Below, one piece after another: positions 15,681-23,970 of a stretch of 46,373 nt of DNA (its first letter is position 1; each line of letters starts with the position of its first letter). Both the position numbers and the translations under genes were made by a program. The notes under the pieces are model-generated. The model ran no database searches. It was not told the origin of the DNA and saw only the letters and a list, made by a program, of their open reading frames with translations. Source of the stretch: an uncultured Eubacteriales bacterium (GTDB lineage: Bacteria > Bacillota > Clostridia > Oscillospirales > RGIG7773); assembly GCA_934541205.1 (NCBI GenBank), contig CAKTDK010000003.1:1-46373 (forward strand). The letters are read 5' to 3'.

Positions 15681-16871
15681 ATGTCAAGAATGGTAGGAAC
15701 TGTTTCAAGAGGCGTAAGAGCTCCCATCGTAAAAGAAGGAGACGACTTGGCGTCCATAGTTTTTGAAAGCGTTATGGAAGCATCAAAAGACGCAAAATTT
15801 GATATACAGGATAAAGATATTATAGCTGTTACCGAAGCGGTAGTTGCAAGAACTCAGGGAAATTATGCAACAGTAGATCAGATAGCGTCTGATATAAAAG
15901 CTAAATTCCCGTCGGGAGAATTTGCTGTTATATTCCCTATTTTAAGCAGAAACAGATTTGCAATTTGTTTAAAAGGAATTGCAAAAGGAGCTAAAAAGAT
16001 TACCCTTATGCTAAGCTATCCGTCAGACGAAGTGGGAAATCATCTTATAGATATCGATGCTTTGGACGAAAAAGGCGTAAATCCATGGACTGACGTTCTT
16101 ACAGAAGCTAAATACCGTGAACTTTTCGGTCAAAATCTTCATCCGTTCACCGGCGTTGATTATGTTGAATACTATAAAGATCTTATTAAAAGCCAGGGCG
16201 CCGATGTTGAAATAATATTTGCAAACGACCCCAAATCGGTTTTGGATTATACCAAAAATGTTCTTTGCTGTGATATTCATACAAGAAACAGAACAAAAAG
16301 AATTTTAAAAGCAAACGGAGCCCAGACAGTATTTTCTCTTGACGATATACTTAACAAATCCGTAGACGGAAGCGGTTTTAACTCAAATTACGGACTTTTG
16401 GGTTCAAATAAAGCTACCGAAGAAAAAATCAAGCTTTTCCCTCAAAACTGCGAAGAATTTGTAAATTCCGTTCAATCTAAAATTAAAAACGCTACCGGAA
16501 AGACCGTTGAAGTTATGGTGTACGGTGACGGCGCTTTTAAAGACCCTGTAGGAAAAATCTGGGAGCTTGCAGACCCGGTTGTTTCACCGGCTTATACAAA
16601 AGGACTTGAAGGCACTCCAAATGAAGTTAAATTAAAATATCTTGCCGACAATAATTTTGCTGACCTTAAAGGCGAAGAACTTAAAACTGCAATTTCTGAA
16701 TATATCAAAAACAAAGATAACGACCTTAAAGGAAGTATGGAATCTCAAGGTACTACTCCAAGAAGACTTACCGACCTTATCGGTTCTCTTTGCGACTTGA
16801 CTTCGGGAAGCGGCGATAAAGGTACTCCAATCGTTTATATCCAGGGATATTTTGATAATTATACAGACTAA
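15681..16871 (+). CDS. CofE-like (coenzyme F420-0:glutamate ligase family) protein
   Basis: 396 residues, longer than archaeal CofE (about 250). The N-terminal half shows the family pattern: V-R-A-P-I-V-K-E-G-D-D-L, D-I-I-A-V-T-E-A-V-V-A-R-T-Q-G, then V-M-V-Y-G-D-G-A-F-K-D-P-V-G-K-I-W-E-L-A-D-P. In archaea and actinobacteria the enzyme adds gamma-glutamates to F420. Clostridia are not known F420 producers and no other F420 gene is here. It probably ligates an amino acid to another acid, substrate unknown. It has an AAGGAG site, its own promoter, a divergent LysR regulator and a terminator (16881-16918), so it is a one-gene unit. Confidence 0.82.
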   Translation: MSRMVGTVSRGVRAPIVKEGDDLASIVFESVMEASKDAKFDIQDKDIIAVTEAVVARTQGNYATVDQIASDIKAKFPSGEFAVIFPILSRNRFAICLKGIAKGAKKITLMLSYPSDEVGNHLIDIDALDEKGVNPWTDVLTEAKYRELFGQNLHPFTGVDYVEYYKDLIKSQGADVEIIFANDPKSVLDYTKNVLCCDIHTRNRTKRILKANGAQTVFSLDDILNKSVDGSGFNSNYGLLGSNKATEEKIKLFPQNCEEFVNSVQSKIKNATGKTVEVMVYGDGAFKDPVGKIWELADPVVSPAYTKGLEGTPNEVKLKYLADNNFADLKGEELKTAISEYIKNKDNDLKGSMESQGTTPRRLTDLIGSLCDLTSGSGDKGTPIVYIQGYFDNYTD

Positions 16872-16880
16872 TATAAATTG

Positions 16881-16918
16881 AAACCGCGCGTAATTGATTT
16901 TCGCACGGTTTTGTTTTA
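16881..16918 (+). terminator. Terminator after the CofE-like gene
   Basis: AAACCGCGCG (16881-16890) pairs with CGCACGGTTT (16902-16911) with one mismatch, followed by TGTTTT. Confidence 0.75.
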
Positions 16919-16950
16919 TAATTATTAAAAATCTACAAAAGGAATAAAAA

Positions 16951-17523
16951 ATGAAAATCAGATTAGTCTGCAAAAAAGACTGCAGTGAAATATTAAATAT
17001 ATATTCCCAATATATAGATACAAAAATTACATTTGAATATACCCTTCCTTCCATTGAGGAATTTGAGCAGCGAATTTCTGAAATAACAAAGTTCTATCCC
17101 TATCTTGTATGTGAAGAAAACGGAAAAATTATAGGATACGCCTATGCTCACCGTCAGGCACAGCGCATTGCATATCAATGGAATGCTGAACTTTCAGTTT
17201 ATATCGATAAAAATTATACATCAAAAGGAATCGGTAAAACTTTATACAATATATTAATAAAAATATTAAGGCTTCAGAAAATAAAAACTGTGTACGGTTG
17301 CGTTACAATTCCAAATGAAAAAAGTGAAAAGCTTCATTTCTCTCTCGGATTTAAAGAAGCCGGAATACATCGTAATACAGGATTTAAAAACGGAAAATGG
17401 CATGATGTCAAATGGTTTGAAAAACAAATAGCTCCTTATGATACAACTCCCGACTTTCCAATTTCCATAAATAAAATTACAAAAAAAGATATAGAAAGCA
17501 TAATAAATTCCTTTGAATTTTAA
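16951..17523 (+). CDS. GNAT acetyltransferase, phosphinothricin acetyltransferase-like
   Basis: A 190-residue N-acetyltransferase of the PAT/YncA group. The N-terminus I-R-L-V-C-K-K-D-C-S-E-I-L-N-I-Y and the T-F-E-Y-T segment are typical. The acetyl-CoA loop is Y-T-S-K-G-I-G-K-T-L-Y (~89-99), and the L-G-F-K-E-A-G-I-H-R-N-T-G-F-K-N-G-K-W-H-D-V motif at ~130-151 marks this subfamily. It acts on an amino-group substrate such as an amino acid analogue; which one is not readable. Its last codons lie inside a 52-bp perfect palindrome shared with the terminator. Confidence 0.88.
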   Translation: MKIRLVCKKDCSEILNIYSQYIDTKITFEYTLPSIEEFEQRISEITKFYPYLVCEENGKIIGYAYAHRQAQRIAYQWNAELSVYIDKNYTSKGIGKTLYNILIKILRLQKIKTVYGCVTIPNEKSEKLHFSLGFKEAGIHRNTGFKNGKWHDVKWFEKQIAPYDTTPDFPISINKITKKDIESIINSFEF

Positions 17524-17547
17524 AATTCAAAGGAATTTATTATGCTT
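17496..17547. repeat. 52-bp perfect loopless palindrome (bidirectional terminator?)
   Basis: Two 26-base arms (17496-17521 and 17522-17547) are exact reverse complements with no spacer. The palindrome covers the last nine codons of the acetyltransferase and stops 1 base short of the convergent HAD gene. Neither side has a strong T-run. An 18-base word in each arm (CATAATAAATTCCTTTGA on the plus strand in the left arm) also occurs at the ribosome site of the sortase gene (23889-23906). Confidence 0.85.
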
Positions 17548-17548
17548 A

Positions 17549-18346
17549 TCACTTTTTCAAAAATTCAACTATTTCTTTTACATCTTTAAAAACAAAATCA
17601 GGATGAATATTTTCTTTTTCTATATCCTCCAAAGTGCTTTCTCCGGACAAAACCATAATGCTTGTAACCTCCGCGTTAATTCCGGAGGCAATATCGGTAT
17701 AAAGCCTGTCCCCTATAACAACAGCATCATCCTTTGAAAATCTTGATTTTTCAACCGCATAATTTATCATATCGGGCTTTGGCTTTCCTATAAAAACCGG
17801 CCGTCTTTTTGTCGCAAAATATATAGCCTCGCAAATAGCGGCGCAGTCCGGAATAAATCCGAATTCAACCGGACAGCTCCTGTCAGGATTTGTAGCTATA
17901 AAAGGAAGTCCGGTAAACAAAAGTTCACAGGTATCGTTTAACTTTTGAGTAGTAAGCTCTGTATCAAAAGCTACAACAACCACGTCGGGATTATCATTTT
18001 TACTGACAGTTGTATCAATTCCAAACTCTTTAAGTTCTCTGACAAAGGATTTTGTCCCCATACAGTATATTTTTTTGTTTTTAAAATTATCTTTAAGATA
18101 CATAGCTGTAGCCATTGTAGATGTAAAAAAATTGTCTTTAGACACTTTTATTCCCATTTTAGACAATTTATTTACATAATCCTCAACAGATTTGGAAGAA
18201 TTATTTGTTATAAAAATATATTCTCCCCCTGTTTTTTCTATGTAATCAAGGAATTCCACAGTTCCGTCAAAAAGGGTGTTGTCATTATATATAGTACCGT
18301 CCATATCCAAAAGAAGCAGTTTTTTATTTTTTAAAATATTCTCCAT
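17549..18346 (-). CDS. HAD-IIA family phosphatase (NagD/AraL-like)
   Basis: A 265-residue haloacid-dehalogenase-fold phosphatase. Motif I L-L-D-M-D-G-T-I has nucleophile Asp14 and acid Asp16. Motif II is I-T-N-N-S-S-K-S (~46-53). The IIA cap domain is in the middle, with T-N-P-D-R-S-C-P (~162). The Lys motif G-K-P-K-P-D-M (~191) and motif IV G-D-R-L-Y-T-D-I (~210) complete the set. Members dephosphorylate sugar phosphates, nucleotides or phosphoglycolate; the substrate here is unknown. Convergent with the acetyltransferase. Confidence 0.92.
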   Translation of the reverse strand: MENILKNKKLLLLDMDGTIYNDNTLFDGTVEFLDYIEKTGGEYIFITNNSSKSVEDYVNKLSKMGIKVSKDNFFTSTMATAMYLKDNFKNKKIYCMGTKSFVRELKEFGIDTTVSKNDNPDVVVVAFDTELTTQKLNDTCELLFTGLPFIATNPDRSCPVEFGFIPDCAAICEAIYFATKRRPVFIGKPKPDMINYAVEKSRFSKDDAVVIGDRLYTDIASGINAEVTSIMVLSGESTLEDIEKENIHPDFVFKDVKEIVEFLKK

Positions 18347-18410
18347 AAAATCTTTTCCCCAATTAAAAATTCCTATTTAGTCTATCATGGTATATTTTTT
18401 ATGTCAAGAA

Positions 18411-18442
18411 AAAAGCTTGCATGAATATTCATACAAGCTTTT
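18411..18442 (-). terminator. Terminator after the sugar ABC ATPase gene
   Basis: AAAAGCTTG (18411-18419) pairs with CAAGCTTTT (18434-18442), with further pairing in the ATGAATATTCAT centre. On the minus strand six Ts follow. Confidence 0.8.
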
Positions 18443-18459
18443 AATTATAAATTTTTTAA

Positions 18460-19569
18460 TTAAAATACGATAGTTTTTTCAGTATCTTCATCAAAGAATA
18501 TAGCTCTGTTCATATCAAAGCAAACTTTGATATTATCGTTTTCTCTTGCAGTAGATCTTGGAGAAACACGAGCTGTTACCTTGCTGCCCTGTATATCAAG
18601 ATATAAGTAAATTTCAGCACCCATAAGTTCAGTAACTTCAACGTCAGCATTTACTACCCATTCAGGATACTGATTTATGAATACTTCCTCGTCATGAATA
18701 GATTCAGGTCTGATTCCCAAAACAACTTCTTTGCCAACATATTCTTTAAGCTCATCCTTACATTTAACTTCAGGAATAAGAATGCTGTTCTCTTCAAATT
18801 CAGCATAAAGCTTGCCGCCTTTTTCAACTATTTTAACATTGATAAAGTTCATCTGAGGAGAACCAATAAATCCGGCAACAAACAAGTTGCATGGATAATC
18901 ATAAAGATTTTGAGGAGTATCAACCTGCTGAATAAAACCGTCTTTCATAACAACGATTCTGTTAGCCATTGTCATAGCCTCTGTCTGGTCATGAGTAACG
19001 TAAATGAAAGTAGTTCCGATTTTCTGATGAAGTTTTGAAATCTCAGTTCTCATCTGAGCACGAAGTTTTGCGTCAAGGTTTGACAAAGGTTCGTCAAGAA
19101 GGAAAACCTTAGGTTCACGAACTATTGCACGACCAAGCGCAACACGCTGTTTCTGACCACCTGACAAAGCCGCCGGTTTTCTTTCCAAAAGGTGAGTAAT
19201 ATCAAGGATACGGGCTGCTTCTTCAACTCTCTGTTTGATGATATCTTTAGGAGTTTTGCGAAGTTTAAGTCCGAAAGCCATGTTGTCATACACCGTCATA
19301 TGAGGATAAAGAGCATAGTTCTGGAACACCATTGCAATGTCTCTGTCCTTCGGAGCAACGTCGTTAACGATTTTGTCTCCTATGTAAAGTTCACCTTCGG
19401 TAATTTCTTCAAGTCCAGAAATCATACGAAGTGTAGTAGTTTTTCCGCAACCGGAAGGACCTACAAGGATTATAAATTCCTTGTCTTTGATTTCAAGGTT
19501 GAAATCTGATACAGCTGTAACGCCGCCGGGATATCTTTTATAAATATTTCTAAGTGATAATCCAGCCAT
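18460..19569 (-). CDS. Carbohydrate ABC transporter ATP-binding protein (MsmX/UgpC type)
   Basis: A 369-residue ATPase that energises sugar uptake transporters. Start at M-A-G-L-S-L is chosen from GGAGG at 19577-19581; a 9-residue longer form would include that site. Walker A G-P-S-G-C-G-K-T-T (~38-46), Q-loop F-Q-N-Y-A-L-Y-P, signature L-S-G-G-Q-K-Q-R (~135), Walker B V-F-L-L-D-E-P, and the H-loop in Y-V-T-H-D-Q-T-E. The C-terminal third is a TOBE/OB regulatory domain. No permease or binding protein is adjacent, so it is probably a shared ATPase serving several sugar systems, as MsmX does. Confidence 0.95.
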   Translation of the reverse strand: MAGLSLRNIYKRYPGGVTAVSDFNLEIKDKEFIILVGPSGCGKTTTLRMISGLEEITEGELYIGDKIVNDVAPKDRDIAMVFQNYALYPHMTVYDNMAFGLKLRKTPKDIIKQRVEEAARILDITHLLERKPAALSGGQKQRVALGRAIVREPKVFLLDEPLSNLDAKLRAQMRTEISKLHQKIGTTFIYVTHDQTEAMTMANRIVVMKDGFIQQVDTPQNLYDYPCNLFVAGFIGSPQMNFINVKIVEKGGKLYAEFEENSILIPEVKCKDELKEYVGKEVVLGIRPESIHDEEVFINQYPEWVVNADVEVTELMGAEIYLYLDIQGSKVTARVSPRSTARENDNIKVCFDMNRAIFFDEDTEKTIVF

Positions 19570-19608
19570 TAAATATTCCTCCAAATAATTAGTCAAATTT
19601 ATGCTAAT

Positions 19609-19637
19609 ATAATATCATAATTTATCAAATTAATAAA
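19609..19637 (-). promoter_or_regulatory. Extended -10 promoter for the sugar ABC ATPase
   Basis: On the minus strand, TTTATT (19637-19632), 17 bases, then TGA-TATTAT ending at 19609. The TG before the -10 compensates for the weak -35. Confidence 0.6.
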
Positions 19638-19693
19638 GTGTATATATATCCAAATATTTCTTTGGCTTTTTATTAATTTTACACAATAATATA

Positions 19694-21850
19694 TTAAGAA
19701 ATTTTTTCGGCGTCAATTTTCATCGTAAGAGAAATCCTACTTTTGTTCAAATCGACGGAAAGCACTTTTACAGTCACAATATCTCCCACGCTTAAAGCAT
19801 CTGTAGGATGTTTTATATATTTATCCGATATTTGGGAAATGTGTACAAGCCCATCCTGATGAACGCCTATATCGACAAAAGCTCCGAAATCTATTACGTT
19901 TCTTACAGTTCCCTTTAAAATCATTCCTTCTTTTAAATCCTTTATATCCATAATATCGCTTTTAAGCTCCGGTTTGGGAAGATCGTCCCTTATATCACGG
20001 CCGGGCTTAATAAGTTCTTTTATAATATCCTTCAAGGTAGGAATTCCTACGTTTATTTTTTCTGCAACTTTTTCTTCTCCGTCAGAAATAACCTTTTTCT
20101 CAAGCTCCTTCATTTTTGAAGTCCCTATATCGCTTAAATCAACATTGTAAAGCTCAAGAAGCTTTTCCGCCGCCTCATAAGATTCAGGATGAACGGTAGT
20201 TTTATCAAGAGGGTTTTTGCTTTCGGAAACCTTTAAAAATCCAGCACACTGGGTAAACGCCTTAGGTCCAAGCTTCGGAACCTTTAAAAGCTGTTTTCTG
20301 TCGGTAAAGGACCCGTTTTCTTCCCTATAAGATACCACATTTTTAGCAATAGACATATTCATACCCGAAATATAAGCCAAAAGCGCCCATGAAGAAGTAT
20401 TTAAGTCAACTCCAACGCTGTTTACACAGTCTTCCACAACTCCTCCTAAAGCCTCTGACAATCTTGCCTGTTTCATATCATGCTGATACTGACCAACGCC
20501 TATTGATTTAGGATCTATTTTTACAAGCTCGGCAAGAGGATCCATAAGCCGTCTTGCAATTGAAACAGCGCTTCTTTGAGCAACATCAAAATCAGGAAAT
20601 TCCTCAGTTCCCATCTTAGACGCAGAATATACAGACGCTCCCGCCTCAGATACTACCATATATTTTACGTCTCTTGACGCTTTTTTTATCATATCGGCAA
20701 CAAACATTTCGCTTTCCTTTGAAGCTGTACCGTTTCCTATGGAAATTACGTCTACCTTATACTTTTCTATCATAGATAAAAGTTTTTTCTCCGCTTCTTC
20801 CTTTTTATTTTGCGGAGGAGTGGGGAATACAACGCAGGTATCAAGAACCTTTCCCGTTTCGTCTATAACCGCAATTTTACAGCCTGTCCTGTATGCAGGG
20901 TCAAGCCCCATTATTACCTTGTCTTTCAAAGGGGGAGATAAAAGAAGATTTTTTAAATTAAGCTGGAATATTTTTATTGCGCTTTCGCTTGCCGTATCAA
21001 AAAGCTCGTTTCTTACATCACGCTCTATAGACGGACTTATAAGTCTTTTGTAACTGTCTCTGACAGCTTCTTCTATAATTTCTCTGCATTTTTCATTCTG
21101 AGCTTTTATTTCCTTTGAAAATAAATATCTTAAAACGCTTTCTTCATTTACAGAAACACTTACCTTTAAAAAGCCCTCTTTTTCTCCTCTTGTAATAGCA
21201 AGAACTCTGTGAGACGGTATTTTAAGCACTGGCTCCTGATATTCATAATACATATCATAAACCGAGCTTTCATCTTTTGCATTTGAAACAACAAGCAAAG
21301 CAGTATCCATAGTGAACCGTCTTATGTATTTTCTGTATACTGCGTTATCCGAAATTTCTTCCGCTATTATATCAGACGCTCCCGCAACAGCTTCTTCAGG
21401 GGACAAAACTCCCTTTTCCTCATCAACAAATTTTTCTCCTTCTTCAAAAGGATTTATCTGACCGTCAACAATAAGTTTTGCCAAAGGCTCAAGGCCTTTT
21501 TCCTTTGCAATAGTTGCTCTTGTCCGTTTCTTCTGTTTGTAAGGTCTGTAAATATCCTCTACTTCCGCCAAAGTAGAAGCGTTATCAATAGCCTTTTGAA
21601 TTTCTTCAGTCATCTTTTCCTGGGAAATAATTGAAGATGAAACTTCTTCTTTTCTCTTTTCAAGATTTCTAAGATAATTAAGTCTGTCATAAAAGCTGCG
21701 GAGCACTTCATCATCCATACTTCCCGTTTTTTCTTTACGATATCTTGCTATAAAGGGAATTGTATTTCCCTCATCTATCAAAGCTATTACATTTTCAACC
21801 TGATATTTTTGAAGAGACAACTCTTCCATTAATTTTTCCGTAATGTTCAT
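19694..21850 (-). CDS. Tex family S1 RNA-binding transcription accessory protein
   Basis: 718 residues, typical Tex length. The N-terminal helical region contains I-P-F-I-A-R-Y-R-K-E-K-T-G. A YqgF-like RNase H fold begins I-M-G-L-D-P-A-Y-R-T-G-C-K (~322). A helix-hairpin-helix follows (~490-570), and a C-terminal S1 domain (~640-715) with G-M-I-L-K-G-T-V-R-N-V-I-D-F-G-A-F-V-D-I. Tex binds nucleic acid and affects transcription and antisense transcripts. It is last gene of the leftward block and is preceded by the thioesterase gene by 16 bases. Confidence 0.96.
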   Translation of the reverse strand: MNITEKLMEELSLQKYQVENVIALIDEGNTIPFIARYRKEKTGSMDDEVLRSFYDRLNYLRNLEKRKEEVSSSIISQEKMTEEIQKAIDNASTLAEVEDIYRPYKQKKRTRATIAKEKGLEPLAKLIVDGQINPFEEGEKFVDEEKGVLSPEEAVAGASDIIAEEISDNAVYRKYIRRFTMDTALLVVSNAKDESSVYDMYYEYQEPVLKIPSHRVLAITRGEKEGFLKVSVSVNEESVLRYLFSKEIKAQNEKCREIIEEAVRDSYKRLISPSIERDVRNELFDTASESAIKIFQLNLKNLLLSPPLKDKVIMGLDPAYRTGCKIAVIDETGKVLDTCVVFPTPPQNKKEEAEKKLLSMIEKYKVDVISIGNGTASKESEMFVADMIKKASRDVKYMVVSEAGASVYSASKMGTEEFPDFDVAQRSAVSIARRLMDPLAELVKIDPKSIGVGQYQHDMKQARLSEALGGVVEDCVNSVGVDLNTSSWALLAYISGMNMSIAKNVVSYREENGSFTDRKQLLKVPKLGPKAFTQCAGFLKVSESKNPLDKTTVHPESYEAAEKLLELYNVDLSDIGTSKMKELEKKVISDGEEKVAEKINVGIPTLKDIIKELIKPGRDIRDDLPKPELKSDIMDIKDLKEGMILKGTVRNVIDFGAFVDIGVHQDGLVHISQISDKYIKHPTDALSVGDIVTVKVLSVDLNKSRISLTMKIDAEKIS

Positions 21851-21866
21851 AAATCTTTCATCCCTT

Positions 21867-22247
21867 TTAATTTCCGTATGCTTTATTTAAAAATTTCTCT
21901 TTATTTAAAATACATCTTGTATGAGTTCCCTCTCCGATAAGTCCCTTTTCATCAAAAGCCTTAACTTCAAAGCTAACCATACGTCCGTCAACATCAGTAA
22001 CCTTGCATATACATTTTACCTTCATTTTCAAAGGCGTAGCTTTTACATGGCTTGTTTTTATAAATGTTCCTACAGAAATTTCATCCTCAGCTATATATTT
22101 TTTAAGTAATTCATTTGCCGTATTTTCCATAAGAGCTATCATACAGGGCGTAGCGAAAACCAAGACATCGCCGCTTTTCATATAAAGAGCTGTTTTTTCT
22201 TCCGTAACCTCTGTTTCAAGTTCAAATTCAATTCCTTTTTCTATCAT
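21867..22247 (-). CDS. FlK-like hot-dog thioesterase
   Basis: 126 residues. Start at M-I-E-K-G-I-E-F is set by AAGGAGGA 5-6 bases upstream. The candidate triad Thr33 (F-A-T-P), Glu41 (M-E-N-T) and His67 (T-S-H-V) has the same spacing (8 and 26 residues) as Thr42/Glu50/His76 of fluoroacetyl-CoA thioesterase FlK, as I recall that enzyme. It probably hydrolyses a short acyl-CoA. It sits 13 bases after the esterase gene. Fluoroacetate itself is unlikely as substrate. Confidence 0.83.
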   Translation of the reverse strand: MIEKGIEFELETEVTEEKTALYMKSGDVLVFATPCMIALMENTANELLKKYIAEDEISVGTFIKTSHVKATPLKMKVKCICKVTDVDGRMVSFEVKAFDEKGLIGEGTHTRCILNKEKFLNKAYGN

Positions 22248-22260
22248 TTTTATCCTCCTT

Positions 22261-23184
22261 TTAAGCGTACATTCTAAACCAGCCTTTTGCAAGATGGATA
22301 AATTCCCTTGTATATCTGTGTCCCTGGTCCTTTATTGACATAAAGCATTTTGTTTCCGTAAGCTTTTCAAACAAAGAATAAATATTTTTTAACGGACATG
22401 AATCATCCACCGTTCCCGCCGTCAGCAAAATCGGGAATTTAAGTCTGTGCACATGAGATAAAACATCTATATATCCCGCCGCTTTATACGCTTGGTCCTT
22501 AGAAACAAAATTAAGAGCCGAACTACCGTAACAAAAAGCATTATTAAAATCCGATTCTGGAAAGTTTATCAAGAAAGGAACATCTGCAGCAACGCAGGAG
22601 GTTATATCATTCATCAAAGACCCCATTAAAAGGGCCGTTCCTCCACCGTTTGAAGTTCCGAAAAATGAAACCCTGTCCGAAATTACTCCCGGCTGAGAAA
22701 GTGCCCACTTCGTCGCAAGCATTGACTGAGCAAGAAGAAATCTATACCCCTTTTTTGTTCCTGTTGCTAAAGTCTCAGGAAGCACCGGCCAGGTTCCGTA
22801 TTCTCCCTTTGTTATCTCCCAGTTTCTTCCTTCCGGGGTATTATAGCCCATCGGCATTATAGTAAGCACATTAAAGCCTTCAAAAACTATTTCATTTACA
22901 TAACAGCTTTCAAATCCATATCCCGGCATATTTACAAGCAAAGGCGCATCATTTTTCAAGCTTGCCGGCTGCCAAATTGCATAAAATTTTCCCATTTCGC
23001 CTTCGCAGTCAAAAGTAATCATCTTATCCTCCCACATAGAATAATAAGAATAAAATGACTGCGCCAAGGGGTCTGTGGTTGCTTTTTGGCTCACATCATA
23101 TTTGGTACTGTCTGAAAGCTCCTTTATTTCGTTTAAAAAATCATCCACTTGGGTTTCCGTAGGATATAGTTTAAAATAATCCAT
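22261..23184 (-). CDS. Acetylxylan esterase-like alpha/beta hydrolase
   Basis: A 307-residue cytosolic alpha/beta hydrolase of the AXE1/cephalosporin-C deacetylase type. There is no signal peptide. The nucleophile is Ser178 in F-G-T-S-N-G-G-G, Asp260 or 261 in T-V-D-D-S-C-P, and His289 in D-Q-G-H-R-Y. The family removes acetyl groups from xylo-oligosaccharides and similar esters. It has a GGAGGAA ribosome site and lies 14 bases downstream of the sortase gene. The natural ester here is not certain. Confidence 0.85.
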   Translation of the reverse strand: MDYFKLYPTETQVDDFLNEIKELSDSTKYDVSQKATTDPLAQSFYSYYSMWEDKMITFDCEGEMGKFYAIWQPASLKNDAPLLVNMPGYGFESCYVNEIVFEGFNVLTIMPMGYNTPEGRNWEITKGEYGTWPVLPETLATGTKKGYRFLLAQSMLATKWALSQPGVISDRVSFFGTSNGGGTALLMGSLMNDITSCVAADVPFLINFPESDFNNAFCYGSSALNFVSKDQAYKAAGYIDVLSHVHRLKFPILLTAGTVDDSCPLKNIYSLFEKLTETKCFMSIKDQGHRYTREFIHLAKGWFRMYA

Positions 23185-23198
23185 CTTTTTTCCTCCAG

Positions 23199-23891
23199 CT
23201 ATTTTTGGGCCGCTAAAACAACAAATCTGTCTTTATCTTTATAAGAACATGTAGACAACATTAAAATTCGTTTGTTTTCTATATTAATATCTTTAAAATT
23301 TCCTTGATTTTTCTTTATCTCCTTTAAAAATTCTTCATCAGACGAAATGTTAAGAGAATATAAATCGCTGTTTGAAGATTTGGCATAAAATGCAGCAAAT
23401 ATCTCCCATTTTGTCATATCGCCTTTTATATTAAATTCGATATCTTTGCAGCTTTCAAAAACCGTTTTATCCTCAAGCTTTAATAATTTTGCGAACATAT
23501 TGCCGCTTTTCATATTATGGGCATAAATTATAATTTTTCTGTCTTTTTCAATATCAATTCTATAATCTGCAAAAACAGCTCCGTTTTTATTTTTTTCAAG
23601 ATTAAAATCAGTATGTAAATATTTTTCATTGTCCTCTGACTGAACTACAGGATAAGCAATATCTATATGTTTTATTTCCAAAAAGCCTACTGCTTCCGTA
23701 TTTATTTCCAGAAGTTTTTTATATCTGTTTTCTTCCGAAACCTCTTTTTGATAAATATCTATTATGTTATCATTTTTCTTTTCCGAGCTGTATGCGTCAT
23801 AAAAATATTTTATCAGCATAAAAGCAGAAAATATAAAAATACAGAAAAAAATTATCATCAGTAAATTAAGAATAAATTTTTTTATCTTCAT
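23199..23891 (-). CDS. Class B sortase
   Basis: A 230-residue membrane-anchored transpeptidase that attaches surface proteins to peptidoglycan. One N-terminal membrane helix (~6-30) is followed by the sortase beta-barrel. Catalytic His125 (I-I-Y-A-H-N-M), Cys215 (M-L-S-T-C-S-Y) and Arg222 (K-D-R-F-V) are all present, with class B helix insertions. No protein with an obvious sorting signal is encoded nearby. Start from AAAGGA eight bases upstream; the last bases of that site share an 18-base word with the palindrome at 17496-17547. Confidence 0.93.
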   Translation of the reverse strand: MKIKKFILNLLMIIFFCIFIFSAFMLIKYFYDAYSSEKKNDNIIDIYQKEVSEENRYKKLLEINTEAVGFLEIKHIDIAYPVVQSEDNEKYLHTDFNLEKNKNGAVFADYRIDIEKDRKIIIYAHNMKSGNMFAKLLKLEDKTVFESCKDIEFNIKGDMTKWEIFAAFYAKSSNSDLYSLNISSDEEFLKEIKKNQGNFKDINIENKRILMLSTCSYKDKDRFVVLAAQK

Positions 23892-23924
23892 AATAAATTC
23901 CTTTGATTATAAGGTCAAAACCTT

Positions 23925-23962
23925 AATAAAGGTGAAAACACTTTTATGCTTTCACCTTTATT
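23925..23962 (-). terminator. Terminator/attenuator between fakA-like and sortase genes
   Basis: A 13-bp perfect stem (23925-23937 with 23950-23962) with a 12-base loop. On the minus strand it leads into a second small hairpin TAAGG...CCTTA (23910-23925). It separates the FakA gene from the sortase gene. Confidence 0.65.
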
Positions 23963-23970
23963 AATACATT

